A stretch of DNA of 64,000 nucleotides. Origin: UBA12018 sp051656605 (GTDB lineage Bacteria; Bacteroidota; Bacteroidia; Bacteroidales; CAMTPD01). The notes beneath the pieces were generated by a model, which worked only from the letters and a program-made list of their open reading frames with translations, did not search any database and was not told the origin of the DNA. Location of the stretch: contig JBOGCF010000039.1 in NCBI GenBank assembly GCA_051656605.1, positions 53,311 to 117,310 on the forward strand. Reading direction: 5' to 3'. Positions within the stretch are counted from its first letter, which is position 1, and every line of letters starts with the position of its first letter. Positions 34,107 to 42,653 of this stretch are shown here, in pieces. A program made the position numbers and the translations under genes.

Positions 34107-35297
34107 ATGTACGGTAAAATTAAAGAACACTTACAAAACGAGTTAGCTGAAATTAAATCAGCTGGTCTTTACAAACAAGAGCGTATTATCATTACGCCAC
34201 AGAACGCAGACATTAAAGTTAACAACGGTCAAGACGTACTTAACTTTTGCGCAAATAACTATCTTGGGCTATCAGATCACCCACGTTTGATCAAAGCTGC
34301 AAAAGAAGCAATGGATACTCATGGCTTTGGTATGTCATCAGTTCGCTTTATTTGCGGTACACAAGATATTCACAAAGAACTAGAGGCAGCAATCTCTAAA
34401 TACTTCAAGACAGAAGACACAATTCTATACGCTGCATGTTTTGATGCAAATGGTGGTGTATTCGAGCCATTGTTCACAGAAGAAGATGCAATCATCTCCG
34501 ACTCATTGAACCACGCTTCTATCATCGACGGAGTTCGTCTATGTAAAGCAAAAAGATACCGTTATGCAAATGCAGACATGGCAGACCTTGAAAGATGTCT
34601 TCAAGAAGCACAAGCACAACGTTTCCGCATTATCGTAACAGACGGAGTATTCTCTATGGACGGAAATGTTGCACCAATGGACAAAATTTGCGAACTTGCA
34701 GACAAATACGACGCAATGGTAATGGTAGACGAATGTCACTCTGCCGGAGTTGTAGGTAAAACAGGTCGTGGAGTAAGCGAATTGTTCGATGTTTATGGTA
34801 AAATTGACATCTATACAGGCACACTAGGTAAAGCATTTGGTGGCGGTATTGGCGGTTTCACTACAGGTAAGAAAGAAATCATCGACATCTTACGCCAACG
34901 TTCTCGTCCATATTTGTTCTCAAACTCAATTCCACCGGCAGTAGTTGGCGCAGGATTGGAAGTATTCAAAATGTTGGACGAATCAGACGAGCTACACGAT
35001 ACATTGAGTGCAAACGTAAGCTACTTCAGAGAGAAAATGCTTGCTGCAGGTTTCGACATCAAACCTACACAATCAGCAATCTGTGCAGTAATGCTTTACG
35101 ACGCAAAACTTTCACAAGACTTTGCAGCAAAACTATTGGAAGAGGGTATTTACGTAACAGGTTTCTACTATCCGGTAGTACCAAAAGGACAAGCACGTAT
35201 CCGCGTTCAATTGTCGGCTGCTCACAAACCAGAGCATTTAGACAAAGCGATTGCCGCATTTACAAAAGTAGGCAAAGAGCTTGGTGTAATTAAATAA
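34107..35297 (+). CDS. kbl: Glycine C-acetyltransferase (2-amino-3-ketobutyrate CoA ligase)
   Basis: Kbl cleaves 2-amino-3-oxobutyrate with CoA to glycine and acetyl-CoA. The 396-residue protein is a pyridoxal-phosphate enzyme of the alpha-oxoamine synthase family. It has NNYLGLSDHPRL, VRFICGTQDIHKELE, VDECHSAGVVGKTGRG and the PLP lysine Lys242 in GTLGKAFGGGIGG. With the divergent tdh it completes threonine breakdown. The potassium-channel gene starts 6 bases after its stop, so they are probably co-transcribed. Confidence 0.96.
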   Translation: MYGKIKEHLQNELAEIKSAGLYKQERIIITPQNADIKVNNGQDVLNFCANNYLGLSDHPRLIKAAKEAMDTHGFGMSSVRFICGTQDIHKELEAAISKYFKTEDTILYAACFDANGGVFEPLFTEEDAIISDSLNHASIIDGVRLCKAKRYRYANADMADLERCLQEAQAQRFRIIVTDGVFSMDGNVAPMDKICELADKYDAMVMVDECHSAGVVGKTGRGVSELFDVYGKIDIYTGTLGKAFGGGIGGFTTGKKEIIDILRQRSRPYLFSNSIPPAVVGAGLEVFKMLDESDELHDTLSANVSYFREKMLAAGFDIKPTQSAICAVMLYDAKLSQDFAAKLLEEGIYVTGFYYPVVPKGQARIRVQLSAAHKPEHLDKAIAAFTKVGKELGVIK

Positions 35298-35303
35298 AGA
35301 TAT

Positions 35304-36152
35304 ATGATAAAGGATTTTAGAGAAGCAGGTAAAAAGATAAAAGAGAAATCGTATGCACGTATTCAGAAGCAACTGGCATCAAAACTATTCTATCGATTTG
35401 AGATTGTTTTGATATTGGGCTCTATTGCTTCGGTCATACTCCTATCATTCGAGCAGTTAGAAACATGGCGTTTCAACCTTTTCCTTTTTACTTTCTTCTC
35501 TGCCTTTATTTTTACCATCGAATATTGTATGAGGATTGTTTCAGCACCCGCTGTTTATCCTCATTTAGCTAGCTGGAAGGCGAGATTAAAATATGTATTC
35601 TCGTTTTTCGGCTTTATTGACTTCATGGCTATCATGCCATACGTCTTGGTATTTTGGTTTTGGGATACCCCACTGGTAAACCTTATTGCAGTATCACACA
35701 TCTTAATCATATTCAAGTTAGTACGGTATTCGAAATCTTTTAAGATGCTAGCACATGTATTTGCATCTGTTCGTTACGAGCTGACTGCAGCTTTTGCTGC
35801 CGGCGGAATATTTGTATGCTTTGCAGCCATGCTCATGTATTATATCGAGCGAACGGCACAACCGGAAGTTTTTCGCAATATTGGAGATGGTTTTTGGTGG
35901 GCCATCATTACCTTTTCTACTGTAGGTTATGGAGATATCTATCCCGTTACGGCATTGGGCAAAGTCTTGGCAGGCATGCTCAGTATGGTAGGTATCGGTA
36001 TGATTGCACTTCCAACCGGTTTGATAAGTTCTGCGTTCTTGAACAAATTACAAGAACAGCGAATGCAAAGAAACCAACACGAACACTGCGGAAAAAGATG
36101 TCCGCACTGTGGAAGTATACTATCTGATGAACTTGACCACAATCAACGATAA
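35304..36152 (+). CDS. Six-helix voltage-gated-type potassium channel with a cysteine-rich tail
   Basis: This 282-residue inner-membrane protein has six hydrophobic helices with a pore loop. The selectivity filter is TFSTVGYGDIYP, marking K+ selectivity. The S4-like segment FKLVRYSKSFKML carries only a few positive charges, so voltage sensing may be weak. After the last helix, the tail contains HEHCGKRCPHCGS, three cysteines plus histidines, which looks like a metal-binding knuckle. It follows kbl by 6 bases and precedes the PHP gene by 18. Most bacterial channels of this kind lack such a tail. Confidence 0.88.
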   Translation: MIKDFREAGKKIKEKSYARIQKQLASKLFYRFEIVLILGSIASVILLSFEQLETWRFNLFLFTFFSAFIFTIEYCMRIVSAPAVYPHLASWKARLKYVFSFFGFIDFMAIMPYVLVFWFWDTPLVNLIAVSHILIIFKLVRYSKSFKMLAHVFASVRYELTAAFAAGGIFVCFAAMLMYYIERTAQPEVFRNIGDGFWWAIITFSTVGYGDIYPVTALGKVLAGMLSMVGIGMIALPTGLISSAFLNKLQEQRMQRNQHEHCGKRCPHCGSILSDELDHNQR

Positions 36153-36170
36153 AGACTAGATATTGAAATA

Positions 36171-37013
36171 ATGCAAGATTCAAATTTTCACAGTCATTGC
36201 ACCTATTGCGACGGCCATGCAGAGGCCGAAGCTTTTGTAAAAAGTGCAATAGATAAGCAATTTAGAGCTTACGGATTTAGCTCGCACTCCCCTCTTCCAT
36301 TTCGTACCATCTGGAATATGAATGCAGAAGACATGGATACCTATATCAAAGAAGTCAACGACCTCAAGCACAAATACGCAAATGAAATCGAAGTATATTG
36401 CGGACTCGAGATCGACTACTTATCAGATCAATACAATGCATCTTCAGCGTATTTTACCTCTTTACCTTTAGATTACCGCATTGGCTCACTGCATTTCATC
36501 ACACAAGATGCAGCTTATAAGCAGCTGGTTTGTATCGATGGTCCATTCTCTGAGTTTAAGCAAAATGTAGACGAATACTACGGCGGAGACGTGCACGCCT
36601 TAATCAAACATTACTACGAGTTGATGTCGAAAATGGTCGTAGCAGGATGCTTCGACTTTGTAGGTCATCTCGACAAAATCTATATGAATGCATCCGGCTA
36701 TAAAGAGTTTGATGTAACATCAAAGCAATACACCTCACAAGCAATAGACTTACTGCATTTAATCAAAGAGCACGATCAGAAGATTGAGATCAATACAAAA
36801 GTTCTCAATAAGAAATCAATGCTTTTCCCTCATCAACAGTTCTTTGACACGATCAAACAGCTAGAAATTCCGTTGATGGTAAACTCTGATAGCCATTACC
36901 CCGAACTAGTAAACGACGGGCGGGCCGAAGTATTGCAGCTTCTCAAAGCAGCAGGAATCAAAACAACTGTAGAGTTATCTCAAGGCGAATGGAAAGAATT
37001 TGAGATTAAATAA
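36171..37013 (+). CDS. PHP-domain phosphoesterase (histidinol-phosphatase type)
   Basis: This 280-residue metal-dependent phosphoesterase has the PHP motifs FHSHCTYCDGHA, GFSSHSP, GLEIDY, FDFVGHLD and VNSDSHYPEL. These match HisK-type histidinol-phosphatases, which give L-histidinol in histidine synthesis. No other his gene lies nearby, so it could instead act on another phosphorylated substrate. It sits between the channel and mscL on one strand. Confidence 0.85.
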   Translation: MQDSNFHSHCTYCDGHAEAEAFVKSAIDKQFRAYGFSSHSPLPFRTIWNMNAEDMDTYIKEVNDLKHKYANEIEVYCGLEIDYLSDQYNASSAYFTSLPLDYRIGSLHFITQDAAYKQLVCIDGPFSEFKQNVDEYYGGDVHALIKHYYELMSKMVVAGCFDFVGHLDKIYMNASGYKEFDVTSKQYTSQAIDLLHLIKEHDQKIEINTKVLNKKSMLFPHQQFFDTIKQLEIPLMVNSDSHYPELVNDGRAEVLQLLKAAGIKTTVELSQGEWKEFEIK

Positions 37014-37029
37014 GCAACAAACCTCCCAT

Positions 37030-37037
37030 TATCTTTG
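37030..37037 (+). promoter_or_regulatory. Bacteroidota -7 box for mscL
   Basis: TATCTTTG lies 29 bases before the mscL start. This suggests mscL has its own promoter as well as any readthrough. Confidence 0.55.
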
Positions 37038-37066
37038 TTCTATTTCTATAAATTAAGACAAAGAGT

Positions 37067-37504
37067 ATGAGTTTCTTATCCGAATTTAAGCAGTTTGCAA
37101 TGCGTGGCAACGTAGTCGACTTGGCAGTGGCAGTAGTTGTTGGTGGCGCATTTGGAAAGATTGTAAGTTCGCTGGTTAGCGACATCATTATGCCTCCGAT
37201 CGGACTTCTTTTAGGAGGTGTTTCGTTTTCAAATCTTCAGATCGTATTAAAGCATGCGGTAATGGATGGTGATAAAGTTGTACACGAAGCGGTTGCTATA
37301 CGTTATGGCACCTTCTTGGAAACGATTATCGACTTTGTTATCATAGCATTTGCCATCTTCTCAGTTGTAAAAGCTATGACAGTGTTTAAGAAGAAGGAAG
37401 AAGCAGTACCTGCACCGCCTCCTGCTCCTACGAAAGAAGAGATTTTGCTTACCGAGATACGTGATATCTTGAAAAGCGAACAAGAAAACAATGCAAAGAA
37501 ATAA
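37067..37504 (+). CDS. mscL: Large-conductance mechanosensitive channel
   Basis: MscL opens under membrane tension to release solutes in osmotic downshock. The 145-residue protein starts MSFLSEFKQFAMRGNVVDLAVAVVVGGAFGKIV, the first pore helix, and has a second helix with IDFVIIAFAIFSVVKAM. The C-terminal bundle helix ends in charged residues. It closes the kbl-channel-PHP-mscL run before a perfect terminator. Confidence 0.97.
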   Translation: MSFLSEFKQFAMRGNVVDLAVAVVVGGAFGKIVSSLVSDIIMPPIGLLLGGVSFSNLQIVLKHAVMDGDKVVHEAVAIRYGTFLETIIDFVIIAFAIFSVVKAMTVFKKKEEAVPAPPPAPTKEEILLTEIRDILKSEQENNAKK

Positions 37505-37533
37505 TTCGTATACTTCTTGCATGCAATACAACA

Positions 37534-37576
37534 GGCCTTCAAATCATGTGTAACATAAATACATGATTTGAAGGCC
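37534..37576. terminator. Bidirectional terminator between mscL and NDH-2
   Basis: GGCCTTCAAATCATGT and ACATGATTTGAAGGCC form a perfect 16-bp stem, lying between convergent genes. A T-rich tail follows on the plus strand. Confidence 0.88.
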
Positions 37577-37583
37577 TCTTTCT

Positions 37584-38870
37584 TTAATCCTTTTCACACT
37601 CAGATCGTTTCAACGGTTTGATAATCAAGCGAAGCGACTGATCGTAGGTAAAGTAGTTCCATACCCAATTGATAAAGACAAACAACTTGTTCTTAGGCCC
37701 GAAGATCGATCTGAGGTGGATGAAACACCAGATAAACCACGCCATAAAACCACTAAACTTATACTTCCCTATCTCGGCAATAGCGGCATTTCGGCCTATA
37801 GTAGCCATTGATCCCTTATCGTGATATGCAAAAGCCTTTTTCTTAGCAAAGCCATCGTTGAAATTTTCGACCAATGTTGCCGCCTGTTGCATTGCCACTT
37901 GCGCCACTTGCGGATTCCCTTGCGTATCTTCTACAAAGGCAATATCGCCAATTGCAAACACATTCTCTTCTCCTTTTACAAGGCTATACCGATCGGTAAT
38001 GATACGTCCGCTCTTATGTATGGATGCAGCTTCGAGACCTGCAATCTTATTGGGAGTAATCCCAGCCACCCAGATCACGTTCTTCGATTTCAACGACGAT
38101 CCGTCGGAAAGAGACAGAAGCGAATCCTTATAGTCTGTAACAAACACCTTATTAACCACTTGCACATTCAAATGCTTCAAGTGCTCTTCCGTTTTAGCCG
38201 ATAGTTCGGGCGAGAACGACGCAAGCAGACGATCTGCCCCGTTGATCAGCGAAATAGACATCTCATCAAAGCTCAACTCCGGATAGTCTTTTGGGAAAAC
38301 AAACTTTTTCATCTCGGCCAATGCTCCTGACATCTCCACACCTGTGGGTCCGCCCCCTACAATCACAAACGTAAGCAGCTCCTTCCTGAGTTCCGGATCA
38401 GACGTGTTCATCGCATTCTCCAGGTTTTGAAGCAGGTAGTTGCGCATGTACAAAGCGTCCGATGTCGACTTCAAAGCCAGCGTAGTATCCTTTAGTTTAC
38501 CATTACCATAGTAGTTGGTGTCGCATCCCATCGCAATCACCAGGTAATCATATTCAATAACACCGATAGACGTCTCAAGCATATTAGCGGTACGATCTAC
38601 AGCCGTAGCCTCTCCCATCCTAAAATGAAAATCTTGAAACTTCTGAAAGATCTTTCTAAAAGGAAACGAAATCCCACTAGGCTCAATACCGGAAGTCGCC
38701 ACTTGATAGAGTAACGGCTGAAACTGATGGTTGTTGTGTTTATCAATCAACACCACCTGATATTTGCTCCGATCTAGCTTTTGAGCAATCGTAAGTCCAG
38801 CGAAACCACCACCTACGATCACCACTCTTTTCTTTGTTCTCTTATCGGGAATGTTACTTATATAATCCAT
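37584..38870 (-). CDS. ndh: Type II NADH:quinone oxidoreductase (NDH-2)
   Basis: NDH-2 is a membrane-bound, non-pumping NADH dehydrogenase. The 428-residue flavoprotein has the FAD motif VVIVGGGFAGLTIAQKL at the N-terminus, a second nucleotide motif VIVGGGPTGVEMSGAL for NADH, and FAIGDIAFVED near the FAD. The C-terminal membrane-attachment region is hydrophobic (GFMAWFIWCFIHL). It gives the cell an NADH oxidation route alongside Na+-NQR. ATG at 38870 is chosen; the frame opens 13 codons earlier, with no family signal there. Confidence 0.93.
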   Translation of the reverse strand: MDYISNIPDKRTKKRVVIVGGGFAGLTIAQKLDRSKYQVVLIDKHNNHQFQPLLYQVATSGIEPSGISFPFRKIFQKFQDFHFRMGEATAVDRTANMLETSIGVIEYDYLVIAMGCDTNYYGNGKLKDTTLALKSTSDALYMRNYLLQNLENAMNTSDPELRKELLTFVIVGGGPTGVEMSGALAEMKKFVFPKDYPELSFDEMSISLINGADRLLASFSPELSAKTEEHLKHLNVQVVNKVFVTDYKDSLLSLSDGSSLKSKNVIWVAGITPNKIAGLEAASIHKSGRIITDRYSLVKGEENVFAIGDIAFVEDTQGNPQVAQVAMQQAATLVENFNDGFAKKKAFAYHDKGSMATIGRNAAIAEIGKYKFSGFMAWFIWCFIHLRSIFGPKNKLFVFINWVWNYFTYDQSLRLIIKPLKRSECEKD

Positions 38871-38988
38871 AGTATTCCAATGCATTAATCTATACATGAA
38901 ACAAAACAAAGCACCTTTTGTTAATCCTTATTCCTAATAGTATATATAGTGCTGCCCATATCCGGCTGTATTGCATTAAAAATATTTT

Positions 38989-38996
38989 TATCTTTG
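38989..38996 (+). promoter_or_regulatory. Bacteroidota -7 box for the ferredoxin-nitroreductase gene
   Basis: TATCTTTG lies 23 bases before the start codon at 39020. Confidence 0.6.
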
Positions 38997-39019
38997 TGCA
39001 ATAACTCAAGACTAAATCA

Positions 39020-39826
39020 ATGCTACAAATCTCTTCCGATTGTACAAAGTGTGCAAAATGTGTAAAGGTATGTCCTACCTCGATTATTGAAATGACAGAC
39101 AACGGCCCCCTATTGAAACCGGAACGTATCAAAGGGTGTATCAAATGCGGACATTGTGTTTCCGTATGCGACAAAGGAGCACTGGATCATCAACTTGTAC
39201 CACTCGCAAATCAGGAATCCACAGATAATGTAATTACATCTCCCGAAGCGGTAAAAGCAACCATGCGCTCTGTACGTTCGATACGTAACTTCAGAAAAAC
39301 ACCGGTTTCGAAAGAACTGATTGCAGACATTGCCGATGCGGCACGTTATGTACCTACAGCCCGCAACACACAACAAGTATCTTATCTTGCCGTGCTTAAT
39401 CCTGAAACCGTAAAACTATTGGCAGATAAAACCGTAGACTACTTTGCCGAAGCCATCGAAGCCGGTGAGCCTTGGGTAAGACCGTACCGCGGATTGGTGC
39501 GCGTGTATCGCGACAAAGGATACGACATCGTATTTAGAGGAGCTCCTCACGTACTGATCTCTGTATATCCTAAAAGTCAGTACTACGGAAAAGACAATGC
39601 ACGTTTGGGTATGGTATATGCACGTCTTCAGGCTAGTGTACACAACATCGGTACATGCTGGGCAGGCTTTTTCGAAATGTATGCCGTAGCAAAACCCGAA
39701 GAAGTAGCCGAGATCTTAAAGATTGAAGCAGATATGCGCGTTGGTGCGGCAGTTATGTTCGGGCATCCGGCATTTAAATATCACCGATTGGTAGAAAGAG
39801 AACCGCTAAATATCTCTTTTATCTAA
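39020..39826 (+). CDS. Nitroreductase-family protein with N-terminal 2x[4Fe-4S] ferredoxin domain
   Basis: This 268-residue protein joins two domains. The first 55 residues contain two [4Fe-4S] cysteine sets (CTKCAKCVKVCP and CIKCGHCVSVC). The rest is an FMN-dependent nitroreductase domain: MRSVRSIRNFRKTPVSKELI, then ARYVPTARNTQQ and MYARLQASVHNIGTC. Such proteins pass electrons from ferredoxin-type carriers to flavin-reduced substrates; the true substrate is unknown. It stands alone with its own promoter box and terminator. Confidence 0.9.
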   Translation: MLQISSDCTKCAKCVKVCPTSIIEMTDNGPLLKPERIKGCIKCGHCVSVCDKGALDHQLVPLANQESTDNVITSPEAVKATMRSVRSIRNFRKTPVSKELIADIADAARYVPTARNTQQVSYLAVLNPETVKLLADKTVDYFAEAIEAGEPWVRPYRGLVRVYRDKGYDIVFRGAPHVLISVYPKSQYYGKDNARLGMVYARLQASVHNIGTCWAGFFEMYAVAKPEEVAEILKIEADMRVGAAVMFGHPAFKYHRLVEREPLNISFI

Positions 39827-39873
39827 ATCGTAGCCATACTACGTATACAAAAACGAAACAGTACGATACAACA

Positions 39874-39930
39874 AAAGCGTCTTGCGCGGATACAAGTGCT
39901 ACTCTAAGCACAATCTCGGCAAGACGCTTT
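39874..39930. terminator. Bidirectional hairpin between convergent genes
   Basis: AAAGCGTCTTGC and GCAAGACGCTTT form a perfect 12-bp stem with a 33-base loop. Confidence 0.75.
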
Positions 39931-39942
39931 ATATTTACTGAC

Positions 39943-41247
39943 TTAAAGTATCTGAGCAATTACCTGGATAGACTCCAGGTTGGTAATTTTGAGTCTGTGA
40001 TGCAACTCTACGTCGTTGCTTCTATCAAAATCAGCTTCGACCGAAAGATAACCCAAGTGAAACAAGACAGAGAATAAGTTTTCCATGCTTTGACACCCCC
40101 TTTTCAAGTCTACAAATTCTTTCAATCCCGATACCAAATGATCGCCTTCGAGCAGCGACTTGATGATTTCGATGGTAGAGAAAGGACACATCTGTAGCAA
40201 CTCCTTGATAATGCTGTTGTCTTTTAGCGTATACACTTTGAGGTCGTGATCGCCGTTTTGCAAGCAACCAATCACCGATTTGGGATGAAACAAATGTCCC
40301 CTTCCCGAAACAAAACCTCCAAACCAATGGCTCATCGGTTCATACAACCATTCGAGCATACATTTATCGAGCAACTCTTTTAGTTCGCTTTCTGTAAATC
40401 CGAACGACTTATCCATCGTATCGTTGAGTAGCGTATCTGCCTGAAACGAATCGAATCCTCCCAATACCGTTTCGTCCGGAATCAGCAAATTACCACACAC
40501 AACACCTCTAAAGATGATACTATTGTCGCGGAAAGCTGTTTCGAAGAATACCTGCAAAAAGTTCTTCAATTCGTCGTAATGCCCTCCTGTAAATGCTTGT
40601 TGCAACGGTTTGTCGTAGTCATCTACAAGCACTACCACTTTCTCATTGTGGAATTTGTGCAGCATGCGGATCAGTAAGTACAGAGAACTTTGCAATACAA
40701 AAGGCGAAGCGGTACGATTTAGTATTTGTGTAAAGTCTTTACGATCCATCTCAAATGTATCGTTGTCGTTTGATAGCAGGTAGTCGTGTCGTTCAAACTC
40801 GCGCGACATGATCTCTGCCAAACGTTTCATGCACATATCAAACGGACCTTTGCCAATATCGTCGAGCGAAATCGAAATCACCGGATACCTGTGCATGTAT
40901 TTCTGATAGTCTACCCAGTTTGCAATGGTAAGATCATCAAAGAGTTTTGCATTCTCTTTCGTTACCATTGCATGCGCATTTACATTCCCTGCCGAAGCCA
41001 TAAGACGGAAATACTCTTGCGGTTCGTCGAGCAGATGTTGCACACATGGCGGATAAGGCCTTTCGAAATAATATCGAAGCATCGATAAATTAAGCGTTTT
41101 ACCAAAAGCTTGCGGGCGTGTAATGATGTTTACTTTTGGGGCCTCGATGATCTCCCGTATGAAGTCCGATTTGTCTACAAATATATAATTGTCGGTAATC
41201 AGTTCTTTAAAGTCTTTTATACCAATGGGTAATCGTGTAGTTTTCAT
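39943..41247 (-). CDS. AAA-ATPase-like (DUF1703-type) protein, short form
   Basis: This 434-residue protein matches the N-terminal ATPase-like part of a family common in Bacteroidota. Seen are the opening LPIGIKDFKELITDNYIFVDKSDFI, the P-loop-like RPQAFGKTLNLSML (Lys50), and VVLVDDYDKPLQQA as Walker B. The usual P-loop is RPRRFGKT; here the second arginine pair is changed to Gln-Ala. Full family members add a C-terminal PD-(D/E)XK nuclease domain of about 100 or more residues, and I cannot find it: the chain stops soon after HHRLKITNLESIQVIAQIL. Function is unknown. Confidence 0.75.
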   Translation of the reverse strand: MKTTRLPIGIKDFKELITDNYIFVDKSDFIREIIEAPKVNIITRPQAFGKTLNLSMLRYYFERPYPPCVQHLLDEPQEYFRLMASAGNVNAHAMVTKENAKLFDDLTIANWVDYQKYMHRYPVISISLDDIGKGPFDMCMKRLAEIMSREFERHDYLLSNDNDTFEMDRKDFTQILNRTASPFVLQSSLYLLIRMLHKFHNEKVVVLVDDYDKPLQQAFTGGHYDELKNFLQVFFETAFRDNSIIFRGVVCGNLLIPDETVLGGFDSFQADTLLNDTMDKSFGFTESELKELLDKCMLEWLYEPMSHWFGGFVSGRGHLFHPKSVIGCLQNGDHDLKVYTLKDNSIIKELLQMCPFSTIEIIKSLLEGDHLVSGLKEFVDLKRGCQSMENLFSVLFHLGYLSVEADFDRSNDVELHHRLKITNLESIQVIAQIL

Positions 41248-41404
41248 ACAATAGCGTTATTTAGTGATGACTCTTATTTTTATAACAAACGATTCTTTTA
41301 GTTACAACAAACAAAAAGGCAGAATGATTAACGCTTTTACGCCTAACATTGCATATTCTTGCAACTGCATAGTGTTCAAGCATAGAGAATGAATAATTTC
41401 TTTG

Positions 41405-41412
41405 TATTTTTG
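41405..41412 (+). promoter_or_regulatory. Bacteroidota -7 box for the small membrane protein gene
   Basis: TATTTTTG lies 41 bases before the ATG at 41454. Confidence 0.5.
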
Positions 41413-41453
41413 AAGACAAAACGATATATATCCTAACAAGTTTGACTTCTTGC

Positions 41454-41894
41454 ATGAAAGAATTGATAAAAGTAAAGAAACGTACTTTACTACTACTCAT
41501 CAGTGTATTGTGGCTTATAGCCGGTGTAAATATCTTAAAAATAGGTATCACGCTGCTCATGGCTCAACACGATTACTTGGCACTAAAACTACTCGGTTCG
41601 CTCGTTATATTCTTCTTATTTCTGCGTTTCGTGTTTTTGCGCACGTTTCGCAAGCATGCCGAGCGCATTGAAAATATCCCCGGGCATAGCCATTACCCTT
41701 ATCAAGTGATGGATGTAAAAGGATTCCTCATCATGCTCTTTATGATCTTACTTGGTATATGTGGCCGCACGTTTCATTGGTTTTCAGATACATTCATCGA
41801 AGTATTCTATCCGGGATTGGCTTCTGCGCTTATCGTAGGCGGATGTTTGTTCTTGATCAGAGCCCTTCGCACCAAAAGCATTTCGGAAGAATAA
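41454..41894 (+). CDS. Small four-helix membrane protein of unknown function
   Basis: I do not recognise this 146-residue protein. It shows four hydrophobic stretches: LLLLISVLWLIAGVNILKIG, LALKLLGSLVIFFLFLRFVF, GFLIMLFMILLGICGRTF and FYPGLASALIVGGCLFLIRA. A basic loop with RTFRKHAERIEN and PGHSHYP separates the second and third. ATG at 41454 (MKELIKVKK) is preferred to a TTG four codons earlier. It stands alone, with a promoter-like box upstream and a terminator after. Confidence 0.7.
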   Translation: MKELIKVKKRTLLLLISVLWLIAGVNILKIGITLLMAQHDYLALKLLGSLVIFFLFLRFVFLRTFRKHAERIENIPGHSHYPYQVMDVKGFLIMLFMILLGICGRTFHWFSDTFIEVFYPGLASALIVGGCLFLIRALRTKSISEE

Positions 41895-41917
41895 ATACAC
41901 TATCCCCCTTTTGGGTA

Positions 41918-41959
41918 AAAAGGCAACACCCGTTTCGGGTCGTTATTTTTGCCTTTTTA
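41918..41959 (+). terminator. Terminator after the small membrane protein gene
   Basis: AAAAAGGCAA pairs with TTGCCTTTTT, with an inner ACCCG/CGGGT hairpin. It starts 24 bases after the stop. Confidence 0.8.
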
Positions 41960-42096
41960 GGGCTATTCCGCGTGCTAGATTTACGGTTTTCGTTTATTTT
42001 TCACCTTCAGAAAACGAGGTTGTCAGTCCATTCGATTCAGATTTTACTCCAAAACCATGCTTGGTTTTTCCAAAAAGCATGCATACTTACCGAAAA

Positions 42097-42138
42097 AAGG
42101 CAGTTTACTTCGTAAAAGAAGCAAACTGCCTTTTTTTT
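42097..42138. terminator. Second terminator-like hairpin
   Basis: GGCAGTTTACTTC pairs with GAAG-C-AAACTGCC, with A-rich and T-rich flanks that would serve either strand. No gene directly precedes it. Confidence 0.75.
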
Positions 42139-42216
42139 GGACCTAATTACGTTTTCGTGAACACCATTTTTACTCACCGTGAAAAGTATTTTCATTCTCT
42201 ACGAAGAGTGAATTCA

Positions 42217-42274
42217 GTTATAGTGAAGAGTGTAAAAAGTCTTCGAGGAGAATAAATACACTCTTCACTATAAC
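42217..42274. repeat. 18-bp perfect inverted repeat with arms like the 63.8-kb palindrome
   Basis: GTTATAGTGAAGAGTGTA (42217-42234) is exactly complementary to TACACTCTTCACTATAAC (42257-42274), with a 22-base loop. The terminal TATAGTGAAGA / TCTTCACTATAAC is shared with the outer arms of the palindromic repeat at 63811-63864, although the middle differs. Confidence 0.75.
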
Positions 42275-42537
42275 TTTTTGCACTTTCCACGATAACACTG
42301 CCGCGTCAATGCGCTCACAAGCTTTTGTCTTGCTGCATGTACAGGTTGATATGCACAGAACGCACTCAGCGGGAGTTTAGAAAACACATCTTGTTGTTGC
42401 TTTCGATGCATGGCAAACATTCTGCTACCTCTTTTGTAAGTCGTTGTAACGACGCAACCTCCCGTGTAAGCACAAAGCAGTATTTCCCGGCATACTGTAA
42501 GTTGTATTTATGTTGCAAGGATGCAGCATCTGGCAAA

Positions 42538-42572
42538 AAAATAGCCCAAAACTGTGTGTTTCGGGCTATTTT
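42538..42572 (-). terminator. Terminator for the hexosaminidase gene
   Basis: AAAATAGCCC and GGGCTATTTT form a perfect 10-bp stem. The long T-run is on the minus strand. Confidence 0.75.
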
Positions 42573-42653
42573 ATGTAAAAGAGGGTTTCTCGTCTACATT
42601 TCTATTATTTACAATAAGTATGAAAGCAATGAGCGCTTCAGCTTATGATTGCA

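Larger units (their letters stand above)
41895..42653. other. Hairpin-rich intergenic region between convergent genes
   Basis: This 759-bp gap holds four stem-loops: 41918-41959, 42099-42130, 42217-42274 and 42538-42572. Three look like terminators; the one at 42217-42274 is an 18-bp perfect inverted repeat. The 300 bases between 42275 and 42537 are less AT-rich than most gaps, but no convincing reading frame and no known RNA signature (tmRNA, RNase P, SRP) is visible. A stretch AGAATAAATACACT at 41889 recurs at 42249. Confidence 0.5.

Noticed and set aside
42325..42648. A 107-codon plus-strand frame in the hairpin-rich gap
   Set aside because: Its composition is odd (many Cys, His and Arg), it has no similarity I recognise, and it runs across a terminator hairpin. 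I treat it as non-coding.
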